NCBI RefSeq assembly: GCF_905397395.1
Contig: NZ_CAJPVH010000034.1
Coordinates: forward strand, 1-60,735
Length of the DNA: 60,735 bases
Direction: 5' to 3'
Source of the DNA: Cupriavidus campinensis
GTDB lineage: Bacteria > Pseudomonadota > Gammaproteobacteria > Burkholderiales > Burkholderiaceae
The notes beneath the pieces are model-generated. The model was not told the DNA's origin. It made no database searches and saw only the letters and a list, made by a program, of their open reading frames with translations. The translations under genes and the position numbers were made by a program. Below, one piece after another: positions 18,822 through 28,328 of the stretch (position 1 is the stretch's first letter; every line of letters begins with the position of its first letter).

Positions 18822-19397
18822 ATGGCAAAGATCATTCAACTGCAACGCGACGCCGCCGACCTCCGCCCCGTGATCGTCGAGGACAACTGGACCGTGCTGC
18901 GCGCCACCGAGACCGAGCCGCTGGACGAGGCCCGCGTGGCCGCCGCCGCGCAGGGCACGGGCGCCGTGCTGTTCCCGCTGTCGGTGTGGAAGGCGCACGA
19001 AGCGCTGCTGGCCGGCCGCGACAAGGCCATCACCGGCGTGTGGCTGGCGCCCGAAGACGAGCCGGGCGATGCCGAGGCGTTTTTCGGCCGCGTGTCGCTG
19101 GTGGCCGTGGATTTCCCGGTGTTCCGCGATGGCCGCGGTTTCTCGTCGGCCTACCTGCTGCGCACCCGCTACCACTGGGACGGCCAGCTCCGCGCCATCG
19201 GCGATGTGCTGCGCGACCAGCTCAACTTCATGAAGCGCTGCGGTTTCGACGCCTTCGCGGTGCGCGCCGACAAGAACATCGACGACGCCATCAAGGGCTT
19301 TACCGAGTTCACGGTGGCCTACCAGGCCTCGGTGGACGAGCCGCTGCCGCTGTTCCGCCGCAACCGCGCGGAAGTGACCGCCCGGGGCGCTGCATGA
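18822..19397 (+). CDS. DUF934 family protein of the sulfate assimilation operon
   Basis: The ATG at 18822 follows cysI by 20 bp and gives a 191-residue cytoplasmic protein. The conserved core includes VDFPVFRDGRGFSSAYLLR, the GDVLRDQLNFMKRCGFDAF stretch and FTVAYQ. DUF934 proteins are almost always encoded with cysI and cysH in proteobacteria, and a role in sulfite-reductase maturation or electron supply has been proposed, but the function is not established. The stop overlaps the cysH start in an ATGA junction, indicating translational coupling. Confidence 0.92.
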   Translation: MAKIIQLQRDAADLRPVIVEDNWTVLRATETEPLDEARVAAAAQGTGAVLFPLSVWKAHEALLAGRDKAITGVWLAPEDEPGDAEAFFGRVSLVAVDFPVFRDGRGFSSAYLLRTRYHWDGQLRAIGDVLRDQLNFMKRCGFDAFAVRADKNIDDAIKGFTEFTVAYQASVDEPLPLFRRNRAEVTARGAA

Positions 19398-20200
19398 GCA
19401 CGGTGATCTCCGACATCCCAGTGGTGGAGATGGGTGCGCCGGTGTCCGGCCTGCGCCCGCCCGCGCTGTGGACCCAGCCGGTCTACACGGGCACCGTGGA
19501 GGCGCTGGAAGCCAAGGAACGCGCGCTGGCCGAGCGGCTGGCCGGTATCGCGGGCCGCTTCTTCCGCGCCCGCTTCGCCACCAGCCTGGCTGCCGAGGAC
19601 ATGGTCCTGACCGATGCCATCCTGCGCGGCGGCGACGCCGTGCGCGCCGGCATCCGCGTGTTCACGCTGAACACCGGCCGCCTGCACGCCGAGACGCTGG
19701 CCGTGCTGGACCAGGTGCATGCGCACTACGGCTACGCCATCGAGCAGTTCACGCCGGATCAGGACGCGGTGGAGAACTACCTGAAGAACCACGGCCTGAA
19801 CGCGTTCTACGACAGCGTGGACCTGCGCAAGAGCTGCTGCGGCATCCGCAAGGTGGAGCCGCTGAACCGCGCGCTGTCCCACGCCGATGCGTGGATGACC
19901 GGCCAACGCCGCGAGCAGGCCGTCACGCGCGCCGAGCTGCCCTTCGAGGAGCTGGACGAAGCGCGCGGCATCCCGAAATTCAATCCGCTGGCCGACTGGA
20001 CCGAGGCCGAGGTCTGGGCCTACCTGGTGCGCCACAACGTGCCGGTGAACGCGCTGCATGCCAAGGGCTACCCCAGCATCGGCTGCGAGCCGTGTACACG
20101 CGCCGTGAAGGCTGGCGAAGACGTCCGCGCCGGACGTTGGTGGTGGGAGAGCAAGGACTCGAAAGAGTGCGGGCTCCACGAGCAGAACATCAAGCATTGA
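19394..20200 (+). CDS. cysH: Adenylyl-sulfate (APS) reductase, CysH
   Basis: The ATG at 19394 overlaps the DUF934 stop and gives a 268-residue protein. It reduces APS to sulfite and AMP. The four cluster cysteines of APS reductases are present as Cys148-Cys149 (KSCCGIRK) and Cys231-x2-Cys234 (GCEPCTR). PAPS-specific enzymes lack them, and no cysC kinase is encoded here. An RFATSLAAEDMVLTD strand and a C-terminal ECGLHE segment with the catalytic cysteine complete the enzyme. Confidence 0.95.
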   Translation: MSTVISDIPVVEMGAPVSGLRPPALWTQPVYTGTVEALEAKERALAERLAGIAGRFFRARFATSLAAEDMVLTDAILRGGDAVRAGIRVFTLNTGRLHAETLAVLDQVHAHYGYAIEQFTPDQDAVENYLKNHGLNAFYDSVDLRKSCCGIRKVEPLNRALSHADAWMTGQRREQAVTRAELPFEELDEARGIPKFNPLADWTEAEVWAYLVRHNVPVNALHAKGYPSIGCEPCTRAVKAGEDVRAGRWWWESKDSKECGLHEQNIKH

Positions 20201-20226
20201 AGTATTGAATCGAGGCCGAGAACGAC

Positions 20227-21186
20227 ATGGGCATCATGAACGACATCGCAGAAGCAGGGGTTGAACACCTGCTCCAGGTCCAGAACGACCACCTCGACCG
20301 GCTGGAAGCCGAGTCGATCTACATCATCCGTGAAGTGGTGGCCGAGTGCCGCAACCCGGCGCTGCTGTTCTCCGGCGGCAAGGACTCGATCGTCATGCTG
20401 CACCTGGCGCTGAAGGCTTTCCGCCTGGGCGACCGCAAGGTGGAACTGCCGTTCCCGCTGGTGCACATCGACACCGGCCACAACTATCCGGAAGTGATCG
20501 CCTTCCGCGACCAGCGCGTGGCGGAATTGGGCGCGCGCCTGGTGGTGGGCCACGTCGAGGATTCGATCAAGCGCGGCACGGTGCGCCTGCGCAAGGAAAC
20601 CGACTCGCGCAACGCGGCGCAGGCCGTGACGCTGCTGGAAACCATCGAGGCCCACAAGTACGACGCCCTGATGGGCGGCGCCCGCCGCGACGAAGAGAAG
20701 GCCCGCGCCAAGGAACGGATTTTCTCGTTCCGCGACGAGTTCGGCCAGTGGGACCCCAAGGCCCAGCGCCCCGAGCTGTGGAGCCTGTACAACGCCCGCA
20801 TGGCGGCAGGCGAGCAGATGCGCGTGTTCCCGATCTCGAACTGGACCGAGCTGGACGTGTGGCAATACATCGCCCGGGAAAACCTGGCCCTGCCGCCGAT
20901 CTACTACGCGCACCAGCGCGAAGTGGTGCGCAAGAACGGCCTGCTGGTGCCGGTGACGCCGATCACGCCTAAGCAGGATGGCGATGTGAGCGAGGTGCTG
21001 TCGGTACGCTTCCGGACCGTGGGCGACATCTCCTGCACCTGCCCGGTGGCCAGCACGGCCGCCAACCCGGTGGACATCATCGCCGAGACCGCGGTGACCG
21101 AGATCACCGAGCGCGGCGCCACCCGGATGGACGACCAGACCAGCGAGGCGTCGATGGAGCGCCGCAAGAAGGAAGGCTACTTCTAA
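20227..21186 (+). CDS. cysD: Sulfate adenylyltransferase subunit 2
   Basis: This 319-residue subunit has the ATP-pyrophosphatase PP-loop SGGKDSIVML near residues 49-58, and the ARRDEEKARAKERIFSFRDEFGQWDPK region characteristic of CysD. With CysN it activates sulfate to adenylyl sulfate. The start could be this ATG or the ATG nine bases later (MNDIAEAG). It is separated from cysH by 26 bp and from cysN by 32 bp in the same operon. Confidence 0.95.
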   Translation: MGIMNDIAEAGVEHLLQVQNDHLDRLEAESIYIIREVVAECRNPALLFSGGKDSIVMLHLALKAFRLGDRKVELPFPLVHIDTGHNYPEVIAFRDQRVAELGARLVVGHVEDSIKRGTVRLRKETDSRNAAQAVTLLETIEAHKYDALMGGARRDEEKARAKERIFSFRDEFGQWDPKAQRPELWSLYNARMAAGEQMRVFPISNWTELDVWQYIARENLALPPIYYAHQREVVRKNGLLVPVTPITPKQDGDVSEVLSVRFRTVGDISCTCPVASTAANPVDIIAETAVTEITERGATRMDDQTSEASMERRKKEGYF

Positions 21187-21218
21187 GCCGCAGCCAAGGA
21201 CCAGAGGGACCAAATATC

Positions 21219-22523
21219 ATGACTCAACAAGCATTGCACCAGGGCCTGCTGCGCTTTATCACCGCGGGTTCCGTGGACGACGGCAAGAGCACGCTGATCG
21301 GCCGCCTGCTGTATGACAGCAAGGCCGTGCTCTCCGACCAGCTGACCGCGCTGGCCAACGCCAAGAACAAGCGCACCGCCGGCGAGCAGATCGATTTTTC
21401 GCTGCTGACCGACGGCCTGGAAGCCGAGCGCGAGCAGGGCATCACCATCGACGTGGCCTACCGCTACTTCTCCACCGCGCGCCGCAAGTTCATCATCGCC
21501 GACACGCCGGGCCACGAGCAGTACACCCGCAACATGGTGACCGGCGCCAGCACGGCGCACGCCGCCATCGTGCTGGTGGACGCCACGCGCGTGACCGTGC
21601 AGGACGGCCGGGCCGAACTGCTGGCGCAGACCAAGCGCCACTCGGCCATCCTGAAGCTGCTGGAGATCCAGCACGTGATCGTGGCCATCAACAAGATGGA
21701 TCTGGTCGAGTTCAGCGAGCAGCGCTTCAACGAGATCCGCACCGCCTACACCGAACTGGCCGCCCAACTGGGCCTGAAGGATGTGCGATATGTGCCGGTA
21801 TCGGCGCTCCGTGGTGACAACATCGTCCACGCCAGCGACGCCATGCCGTGGTATCAGGGCGAGCCGCTGCTGCCGCTGCTCGAGGCCCTCCCCGTGGAGG
21901 ACCCGGCCCCCGAGGGCGATGCCGCGCTGCGCTTCCCGGTGCAGCTGGTGATCCGCCAGGACGGCGCCCAGTCGGACGATTTCCGGGGCTACGCAGGCCG
22001 CGTGGAAGCGGGCACCGTGCGCGTGGGCCAGAAGCTGCGCGTGCTGCCGGCCAACCGCGACGCCGTGGTGGCCGAGGTGCTGACGCCGAACGGCGCGGCG
22101 GACTCGGCCAACGCGGGCGACACCGTGACGGTGCGCCTGTCGGAAGACGTCGATGTATCACGCGGTGACATGTTCGTGGCTGCCGATGCTGCCTCGGTCT
22201 CGGCCAAGAAGTTGCAGGCCGACCTGTGCTGGTTCGACGACGAATCGCTGAACCCGGCCCGCAAGTACGTGCTCAAGCACACCACGGCCAGCGTGTTCGC
22301 GCGCGTGTCGGCGGTGGATCGCGTGCTGGACGTGCACACGCTGTCGCACGAGACCGGCCGCCACGACATCCGCCTGAACGACATCGGCTCGGTGCAGCTG
22401 TCGCTGCAGAAGCCGATCGTGTGCGACGTCTACGGCGATAATCCTGCGACGGGCGCGTTCGTGCTGATCGACGAGGCGACCAACCACACGGTGGCGGCGG
22501 GCATGATCCGTGCGTATAGCTGA
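21219..22523 (+). CDS. cysN: Sulfate adenylyltransferase subunit 1 (GTPase)
   Basis: This 434-residue elongation-factor-like GTPase drives sulfate adenylylation by CysD. The G1 motif GSVDDGKS is at residues 17-24, the G3 motif DTPGHEQ is near 95 and the G4 motif NKMD is near 150. Two beta-barrel domains follow. The length and absence of an added kinase domain show it is CysN alone and not a CysNC fusion, which agrees with the APS-type CysH. Confidence 0.95.
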   Translation: MTQQALHQGLLRFITAGSVDDGKSTLIGRLLYDSKAVLSDQLTALANAKNKRTAGEQIDFSLLTDGLEAEREQGITIDVAYRYFSTARRKFIIADTPGHEQYTRNMVTGASTAHAAIVLVDATRVTVQDGRAELLAQTKRHSAILKLLEIQHVIVAINKMDLVEFSEQRFNEIRTAYTELAAQLGLKDVRYVPVSALRGDNIVHASDAMPWYQGEPLLPLLEALPVEDPAPEGDAALRFPVQLVIRQDGAQSDDFRGYAGRVEAGTVRVGQKLRVLPANRDAVVAEVLTPNGAADSANAGDTVTVRLSEDVDVSRGDMFVAADAASVSAKKLQADLCWFDDESLNPARKYVLKHTTASVFARVSAVDRVLDVHTLSHETGRHDIRLNDIGSVQLSLQKPIVCDVYGDNPATGAFVLIDEATNHTVAAGMIRAYS

Positions 22524-22553
22524 CATCGATATCGTCAGACGGCAAGTAGAACA

Positions 22554-23351
22554 GTGAGCGAGATGACCCCGCATCAAGACAAACGGACCGGACGCGTGAC
22601 CCTGATTGGTGCAGGCCCCGGTGCGGCCGACCTCATTACGGTGCGTGGCGCACGCCTGCTGGGCGAGGCCCAGGTGGTGCTGCACGACGCGCTGGTGTCG
22701 CCCGAGATGCTGGCCTGGTGCCCCCAGGCGCAACTCGTGGAGGTGGGCAAGCGCTGCGGCCAGCGCAGCACCGCGCAGCTGTTCATCAATCGCCAGATCG
22801 TGGACCTGGCCACCAAGTACGAGCGCGTGGTCCGGCTCAAGGGCGGCGACCCGATGCTGTTCGGCCGCGCCGACGAGGAACTGCAGGCGCTGGAAGCGGC
22901 GGGCATCGAGTATGAGGTGGTGCCGGGCATCACGGCGGCGCTGGCGGCGGCTTCGGCCATCCGCAAGCCGCTGACCAAGCGCGGCGTCTCGCGCAGCGTG
23001 GCCTTCGCCACCCAGGCCAAGGCGGCCGATGCGGTGGACGTGGAAGCTGACGTCCGCGCCGACACCATCGTCTATTACATGGGCCGCGACCAGGCGGCCA
23101 ACATCGCTGCCCAGCTGATTGCCCACGGCAAGCCGGCTTCGACGCCCGCGTGGGTGGTGGAAGCGGCCACCACCGCGAAACAGCGCAGCCACCAGTTCAC
23201 GCTACGCCAGATGGCCGCTGGGGAGGCCGCAGCGTGGATGGACCCGGTGCAGCCGAGCCTGCTGATGATCGGCGAGGCCCTGGCGGACCGGGCGACGGAG
23301 GCGGTGGAAGAGGCTGGGCCGGACGGACATCATCACGAACGCGCCGCCTGA
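22554..23351 (+). CDS. cobA: Uroporphyrinogen-III C-methyltransferase (SUMT)
   Basis: This 265-residue enzyme makes precorrin-2, the first committed step toward siroheme and cobalamin. It shows VTLIGAGPGAADLITVRGARLL at the N terminus, VRLKGGDPMLFGRADEE near residue 95, and EVVPGITAALAAAS, all tetrapyrrole methylase signatures. The start is GTG at 22554 or ATG at 22563. Unlike CysG it has no dehydrogenase/chelatase domain, so oxidation and iron insertion must come from elsewhere; the CbiX-like chelatase at 29403-29810 is a candidate. It is the last gene of the cys operon and is followed by a strong terminator. Confidence 0.93.
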   Translation: MSEMTPHQDKRTGRVTLIGAGPGAADLITVRGARLLGEAQVVLHDALVSPEMLAWCPQAQLVEVGKRCGQRSTAQLFINRQIVDLATKYERVVRLKGGDPMLFGRADEELQALEAAGIEYEVVPGITAALAAASAIRKPLTKRGVSRSVAFATQAKAADAVDVEADVRADTIVYYMGRDQAANIAAQLIAHGKPASTPAWVVEAATTAKQRSHQFTLRQMAAGEAAAWMDPVQPSLLMIGEALADRATEAVEEAGPDGHHHERAA

Positions 23352-23370
23352 ATTGGCGGGGGCGGATGAA

Positions 23371-23401
23371 AAAGGCCAGAGCGATGCTCTGGCCTTTTTT
23401 T
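23371..23401 (+). terminator. Rho-independent terminator of the cys operon
   Basis: AAAGGCCAGAGC and GCTCTGGCCTTT form a perfect 12-bp stem with a 3-nt loop, followed by T residues. It lies 20 bp after the cobA stop. Confidence 0.95.
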
Positions 23402-23432
23402 GCTCATCGCCGATCACGAACCCAGTTTGCAA

Positions 23433-23500
23433 ATCCGTACATCGACGCATAGTATACGGATATCGATATCTTGAATGCATACAAGATGATATGTTGTATG
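23433..23500. promoter_or_regulatory. Cluster of three inverted repeats upstream of the orphan gene
   Basis: Three dyads are packed into 68 bp of low-GC sequence. ATCCGTA (23433-23439) pairs with TACGGAT (23455-23461). GATATCGATATC (23459-23470) is a perfect palindrome. CATACAA (23478-23484) pairs with TTGTATG (23494-23500). The last one matches a motif repeated in the promoter of the MocR gene at 25258-25318, so it is a candidate operator for that regulator. Confidence 0.55.
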
Positions 23501-23538
23501 GATTCAGGCGGGCTCAGCCATCAAACTGGAGTGATGAC

Positions 23539-23856
23539 GTGTTGTACCGTGGTACGAAGGATGAAACATTTGTGCGTCAGGCGCTTAGCCAGGCGGACTA
23601 TTCCTGCGGTAGATGGATCGCAAACCAAAGGTTCTTCGACAAGCCAGAAGACTCGGAATTGGATCCGCAGGCGAAGGCGGCAATCATCATCGCCGTCGCC
23701 ATTTACGTGGAAACTGCGCGCCTGGACCAGAACGAACTACAGGGCGCGCTGGCCCTGCGGACGGTAGGGGAGGCGCATCGGCTGATCGACAGACTCCATC
23801 CCCTCACGTTCGGAGGCTGGAACGGATTGAGCGGGCTGAGCCGGCGTCTCAAATGA
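23539..23856 (+). CDS. Hypothetical protein, function not recognised
   Basis: The chosen start is GTG at 23539, with GGAG seven bases upstream, giving 105 residues. An in-frame ATG at 23491 would add 16 residues, but it lies inside the CATACAA/TTGTATG dyad. The open frame back to 23353 overlaps the cys-operon terminator, so that longer form is unlikely. The protein has a mostly helical, soluble look, with DPQAKAAIIIAVAIYVETARLDQNEL and a C-terminal LHPLTFGGWNGLSGLSRRLK region. I recognise no family. The gene ends tail-to-tail with the MocR gene, overlapping it by 8 bp, and the local base composition is lower in GC than the neighbouring cys genes. Confidence 0.6.
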   Translation: MLYRGTKDETFVRQALSQADYSCGRWIANQRFFDKPEDSELDPQAKAAIIIAVAIYVETARLDQNELQGALALRTVGEAHRLIDRLHPLTFGGWNGLSGLSRRLK

Positions 23857-25249
23857 CCTGAAACGCGTCGCGCGCCGGCCTTCGCGCGAGAAGCCCTGAC
23901 AGCTTCTTGAGCGCAAGCGACAACTGCCCGCGTTCGGCGACCCCCCCGAGTGAAATCCGGATGGCACCTGGCGTGGACGTGCCGTCCGCAAAGGCGTCGG
24001 CGCCCGTCACGCGGAGATCTTCTGCGCGCGCGGTCCGGGTGAAGTCTGCTGATGTCCAATAGCTCGGCAATGGATGCCAGATGTGAATCCCCAGGGCCGG
24101 ATTGGCATCGAAGCCCGCCAACCATTGTCTGGCGATCTGCTGCCGCGCGTCAGCCTCCGCCCGAATGCCATCAAGGAGCGTCTTCGCGGCACCATCGAGG
24201 ATCCACTGCGTGGCGAGTGCCGTCGCCAGCGGCGACGCCATCAGCGTGATGGCCCGGAGTGCGGTCAGCATCGCGTTCTGAACCGCCGGATCCTTCACGA
24301 CAACATAGGCGGTTCGCAACCCTGGGCTCAGACACTTCGATAGTGTCGATACATAGGCGGTCTGCTGCGGAGCCAGTGTCGCGATGGGTGGGGGCGCGTC
24401 GGGCGTGAGCAGCCAGTAGGGGTCGTCTTCGATAATCAGGATGCCCTGCCGCTCAGCGATACGGGCGATGTCTCGACGCCGTGTCTCGGGCATCGTATGC
24501 GTCGTGGGGTTCTGTAGCGTTGGATTGAGGTAGACCAGCCGAACCCCTTCCGTCTGGCATGCCGCTTCAAGGCTGTCTGGGCGCATGCCGTCGCCATCGA
24601 CCGCAATCGTGACGATTCGCCTTCCGAGTTGCGATGCGGCGGCCCGTACCCCGGGATAGATCAAGGGCTCGGCGGCAATGGCGCCGCCGTGTTCCGTGCC
24701 CGCCATGATCAGGGCTGCCAAAGCCGTCTGGGCGCCGGGGCATGCCACGACGTCGTCTTCGGCTACCGACCCCAGCATCGGCGCAAGCCAACGCGCGCCG
24801 GCGGACCGGTCGGTTGTGGTGCCGCCACCCAGGTGGTAGGTCATCAACAGTGCAGGATCCGCGCGCAGGGTGAGTTGCCCGATCCCCCGTCGCAGCATCT
24901 CGCCGACATCGATGCCGGGCGCCGGCGGCGGCACGTTCATGCTGAGATCCACGGCCTGGGACAACTCGTAAGCCGGTAGCGCGACGAACGTCCCTTGAGA
25001 GCCGCGGGCGACGGTAAGGCCGCGCCGGGCCGCCTCGTTCAGGCCACGGGTCACCGTCGTCAGGTCGACCTGGAACAGGGACGCGAGCTGTCTCTGCGAG
25101 GGCAGGCGGTCTCCTGGGGCAAGGCTGCCGTCTCGCATCGCCACCTCGATCAGGTCGGCGATCTGCAGGTATCGCGAACCGCCTCCTTCCCGAAGTGGCC
25201 GGGCCCAGTCGGGCCGGGCGGGTGCCTCGCTCGGGTGTTGTTTCGACAT
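23849..25249 (-). CDS. MocR-subfamily GntR regulator with aminotransferase-like domain
   Basis: This 466-residue protein has an N-terminal winged helix (about residues 25-95, with GDRLPSQRQLASLFQVDLTTVTRGLNEA) joined to a class I aminotransferase fold. PLP-binding features are NPTLQNPTTHTMPE, the IIEDDPYW aspartate and the Schiff-base lysine K305 in STLSKCLSPGLR. MocR proteins use PLP as a sensor and usually control genes of vitamin B6, GABA, taurine or amino-acid metabolism. It faces the cyo operon across about 100 bp. The motif TTGTATGG is immediately upstream of its start and again, inverted, 50 bp further, suggesting autoregulation. Confidence 0.9.
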   Translation of the reverse strand: MSKQHPSEAPARPDWARPLREGGGSRYLQIADLIEVAMRDGSLAPGDRLPSQRQLASLFQVDLTTVTRGLNEAARRGLTVARGSQGTFVALPAYELSQAVDLSMNVPPPAPGIDVGEMLRRGIGQLTLRADPALLMTYHLGGGTTTDRSAGARWLAPMLGSVAEDDVVACPGAQTALAALIMAGTEHGGAIAAEPLIYPGVRAAASQLGRRIVTIAVDGDGMRPDSLEAACQTEGVRLVYLNPTLQNPTTHTMPETRRRDIARIAERQGILIIEDDPYWLLTPDAPPPIATLAPQQTAYVSTLSKCLSPGLRTAYVVVKDPAVQNAMLTALRAITLMASPLATALATQWILDGAAKTLLDGIRAEADARQQIARQWLAGFDANPALGIHIWHPLPSYWTSADFTRTARAEDLRVTGADAFADGTSTPGAIRISLGGVAERGQLSLALKKLSGLLARRPARDAFQVI

Positions 25250-25257
25250 TAAAATCT

Positions 25258-25318
25258 CTTGTATGGGTGTTGTCTTACATTAGCATGCCTCGCGGTTCGG
25301 GTAAATCCATACAACACC
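25258..25318. promoter_or_regulatory. Repeated TTGTATGG motif in the MocR-cyoA intergenic region
   Basis: TTGTATGG occurs at 25259-25266 and, inverted within CCATACAACACC, at 25307-25318. A GGTGTTGT piece overlaps the first copy and echoes the second. The copies flank the probable MocR promoter and lie upstream of cyoA. MocR proteins are known to bind pairs of short repeats, which makes these candidate operators. Confidence 0.55.
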
Positions 25319-25351
25319 GGATAACCCGTTTTTCTTGCGAAGGTGGTTGTT

Positions 25352-26344
25352 ATGCATGTGTGTGTGGCCGATACGCGGCGCGTCCGTCGGCGAAAGTCCC
25401 CCCGTTTCCTTTCTCCTGTTCTCTGGCGTTGGCTGATCCTCGCCGCCCTCCCGCTAAGTCTGGCCGGTTGTTCGTGGGAACTGCTCAATCCCAGCGGGTC
25501 CATCGGCGTGCAAACGCGAAACCTGATCGTGCTGGCCACGGCGCTGATGCTGATGGTGGTGATCCCCGTGATCATCCTTACGCTGGTGTTTGCGTGGCGG
25601 TATCGCGAGGGCAATACCAAGGCCGAGTACGCGCCGCGCTGGTCGCATTCGACCCGAATTGAAGTGGTGGTGTGGGGTATCCCGTGCGTGATTGTGGCGC
25701 TGCTCGGCATCATCATCTGGGACACCACGCACAAGCTCGACCCGTTCCGCCCGATCGAATCGAAGGTGGCGCCGCTGGAAGTGGATGTGGTGGCGCTCGA
25801 CTGGAAGTGGCTGTTCATCTATCCGCAATACGGCGTGGCGTCACTGAACGAACTGCCCGTGCCGGTGGGGACGCCGATCAACTTCCGCATCACGGCCGAA
25901 TCGACCATGAACGCGCTGTTCATCCCGCGCCTGGGCAGCATGGTCTACGCCATGGCCGGCATGCAGACAAAGCTGCATCTGATTGCCGACGAGCCTGGCG
26001 TGTTCGATGGCCGCTCTGCCGCGTATAGCGGCTCCGGCTTCTCGGACATGCATTTCCGCACAGTGGCCACGTCGCGTGCCGAATTCGATGCATGGATCGA
26101 GCGTGCCCGGGCATCGGGCCACACGCTTGACGAACAGACCTACCGCAAGCTGGAGCAACCGAGCAGCAAGGACCCCGTCACGCTCTACGCCAAGGTGGAC
26201 CCGCGTCTGTTCCAGGGCGTGGTGGACCAGTACATGGCCAGCAATGGCGAAATCTGCCGCGCTGACAGCCCGGTGACCATCAGCGCCATTGCCGGCGCCA
26301 ACATGCCGCCGCTCCCGGCGCAGCAGCAGACCCTGGAGCGCTAA
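25352..26344 (+). CDS. cyoA: Cytochrome bo3 ubiquinol oxidase subunit II
   Basis: The ATG at 25352, with AAGGTGG upstream, gives 330 residues; a GTG nine bases earlier is also open. The N terminus is a lipoprotein signal with Cys40 in LSLAGC. Two membrane helices follow, then a periplasmic cupredoxin domain that lacks the CuA cysteines, as expected for quinol oxidases. [25 protein letters not shown] is a clear CyoA segment. It is the first gene of the cyoABCD operon. Confidence 0.95.
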   Translation: MHVCVADTRRVRRRKSPRFLSPVLWRWLILAALPLSLAGCSWELLNPSGSIGVQTRNLIVLATALMLMVVIPVIILTLVFAWRYREGNTKAEYAPRWSHSTRIEVVVWGIPCVIVALLGIIIWDTTHKLDPFRPIESKVAPLEVDVVALDWKWLFIYPQYGVASLNELPVPVGTPINFRITAESTMNALFIPRLGSMVYAMAGMQTKLHLIADEPGVFDGRSAAYSGSGFSDMHFRTVATSRAEFDAWIERARASGHTLDEQTYRKLEQPSSKDPVTLYAKVDPRLFQGVVDQYMASNGEICRADSPVTISAIAGANMPPLPAQQQTLER

Positions 26345-26349
26345 TCATC

Positions 26350-28326
26350 ATGCTTGGAAAACTCTCTCTCGACGCCATCCCCCTGCACGAGCCCATCATC
26401 ATGGGCACGCTGGTGGTGGTGCTGCTGGGCGGCGCCGCGCTGTTAGGCGCCATCACGTACTACAACAAATGGTCCTACCTCTGGAAAGAGTGGATCTGCT
26501 CCGTCGACCACAAGCGCATCGGCGTGATGTACATCATCCTGGCGCTGGTCATGCTGCTGCGCGGCTTTGCGGATGCCATCATGATGCGCACCCAGCAGGC
26601 CATCGCCGTGGGTGAGGCAACCGGCTACCTGCCCCCGCATCACTACGACCAGATCTTTACCGCGCATGGCGTGATCATGATCTTCTTCGTGGCTACGCCG
26701 TTCATCCTCGGTTTGATGAACGTGATTGTGCCGCTGCAACTCGGCGCGCGCGACGTGGCGTTCCCGTTCGTCAACTCGCTGAGTTTCTGGATGTCGGCGA
26801 TGGGCGCGGTGCTGGTCATGATGTCGATGTTCGTCGGCGATTTTGCGGCCACGGGGTGGGTCGCCTATCCGCCCTTGAGCGGGCTCGGCTACAGCCCCAC
26901 GGTGGGCGTCGACTACTACATCTGGTCACTGCAGATATCGGGGCTAGGCACCACGCTGACCGGCATCAACTTCATCGTCACGATCCTGCGCATGCGCGCA
27001 CCGGGCCTGAACCTCATGAAGATGCCGGTGTTCACGTGGACCGCGCTGATCACCAACATCCTGATTGTCGCCATCTTCCCGGTGCTGACCGCCACGCTGG
27101 CGCTGCTGGCCGCCGACCGCTACCTGGACATGCACTTCTTTACCAGCGAGCTTGGCGGCAACGCGATGATGTACGTGAACCTGATCTGGATCTGGGGCCA
27201 CCCGGAGGTCTACGTGCTGATCCTGCCGTGCTTTGGCGCGTTCTCGGAGATCATCGCCACGTTCTCGCGCAAGCCGCTGTTTGGTTACTCGTCGATGGTG
27301 TACGCCACATCGTCGATCGGTGTCCTGTCGTTCTTCGTCTGGCTGCACCACTTCTTCACGATGGGCTCGGGCGCCAGCGTCAATGCCTTCTTCGGCATCA
27401 TGACCTCGATCATCTCGATTCCGACCGGCGTGAAGCTGTTCAACTGGCTGTTCACGATGTACCGCGGACGCATCCGCTTCCATTCGTCGACGCTGTGGAC
27501 AATTGGCTTCATGGTGACGTTTGCCGTGGGCGGCATGACCGGCGTGCTGCTGGCCGTGCCGGGCGCGGACTTCGTGCTGCACAACAGCCTGTTCCTGATT
27601 GCCCACTTCCATAACGTGATCATCGGCGGCGTGGTGTTTGGCTGCCTGGCCGCGATGACGTTCTGGTTCCCGAAAGTGTTCGGCTTCACGCTGAACGAGT
27701 TCTGGGGCAAGGTCGCGTTCTGGTGCTGGCTGATCGGCTTCTACCTGGCGTTCATGCCGCTGTACGCGCTGGGCCTGCAAGGCATGACGCGCCGCATGAA
27801 CCACTACAACAACCCCGAATGGCAGCCGTACCTGATCGTTGCACTGGTGGGCGCGGTGGTCATCGGCTGCGGCATCCTGGCGATCCTGTGGCAGCTGTTC
27901 GTCAGCGTGCGCGACCGGAACGAGAACCGCGACCTGACCGGCGATCCATGGGATGGCCGGAGTCTGGAGTGGGCTACCGCCTCGCCGGCGCCGTTCTACA
28001 ACTTCGCGCACGTACCGCACATCACGTCGCTGGAACAGCATTGGGATGACAAGGAAGCGGGCCGCGCCTACGTGGCGCCTGCCGCGTACGAAGACATCCA
28101 TATGCCGCGCAATACGTCGGCGGGCTTCATCGTATCGGTGTTCGGGCTGGTGCTGTGCTTTGGCCTGGTCTGGCACATCTGGTGGATGGCGGGCTTTGGC
28201 CTGGCCGCGATGATCTGCACGTTCATCGCCCGCGCCTATGACCGTGACGTGGACTACTACGTCCCTGCCGCCGAAGTGGAGCGCATCGAGCGCGCCCGCT
28301 TTGCGCAACTGAAAGGGGCCAACTGA
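26350..28326 (+). CDS. cyoB: Cytochrome bo3 ubiquinol oxidase subunit I
   Basis: This 658-residue catalytic subunit oxidises ubiquinol and reduces oxygen while pumping protons across the inner membrane. The metal ligands fall at the same numbers as in the E. coli enzyme: His106 and His421 for low-spin heme, His284 (in the WGHPEVY motif), His333 and His334 for CuB, and His419 for the high-spin heme. About fifteen hydrophobic segments are present. It starts 5 bp after cyoA and is followed by cyoC after 2 bp. Confidence 0.97.
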   Translation: MLGKLSLDAIPLHEPIIMGTLVVVLLGGAALLGAITYYNKWSYLWKEWICSVDHKRIGVMYIILALVMLLRGFADAIMMRTQQAIAVGEATGYLPPHHYDQIFTAHGVIMIFFVATPFILGLMNVIVPLQLGARDVAFPFVNSLSFWMSAMGAVLVMMSMFVGDFAATGWVAYPPLSGLGYSPTVGVDYYIWSLQISGLGTTLTGINFIVTILRMRAPGLNLMKMPVFTWTALITNILIVAIFPVLTATLALLAADRYLDMHFFTSELGGNAMMYVNLIWIWGHPEVYVLILPCFGAFSEIIATFSRKPLFGYSSMVYATSSIGVLSFFVWLHHFFTMGSGASVNAFFGIMTSIISIPTGVKLFNWLFTMYRGRIRFHSSTLWTIGFMVTFAVGGMTGVLLAVPGADFVLHNSLFLIAHFHNVIIGGVVFGCLAAMTFWFPKVFGFTLNEFWGKVAFWCWLIGFYLAFMPLYALGLQGMTRRMNHYNNPEWQPYLIVALVGAVVIGCGILAILWQLFVSVRDRNENRDLTGDPWDGRSLEWATASPAPFYNFAHVPHITSLEQHWDDKEAGRAYVAPAAYEDIHMPRNTSAGFIVSVFGLVLCFGLVWHIWWMAGFGLAAMICTFIARAYDRDVDYYVPAAEVERIERARFAQLKGAN

Positions 28327-28328
28327 TC

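Noticed and set aside
23353..23538. Longer form of the orphan gene starting at 23353
   Set aside because: This start would place the cys-operon terminator inside the coding region, and it has no ribosome-binding site; the GTG at 23539 is better supported.
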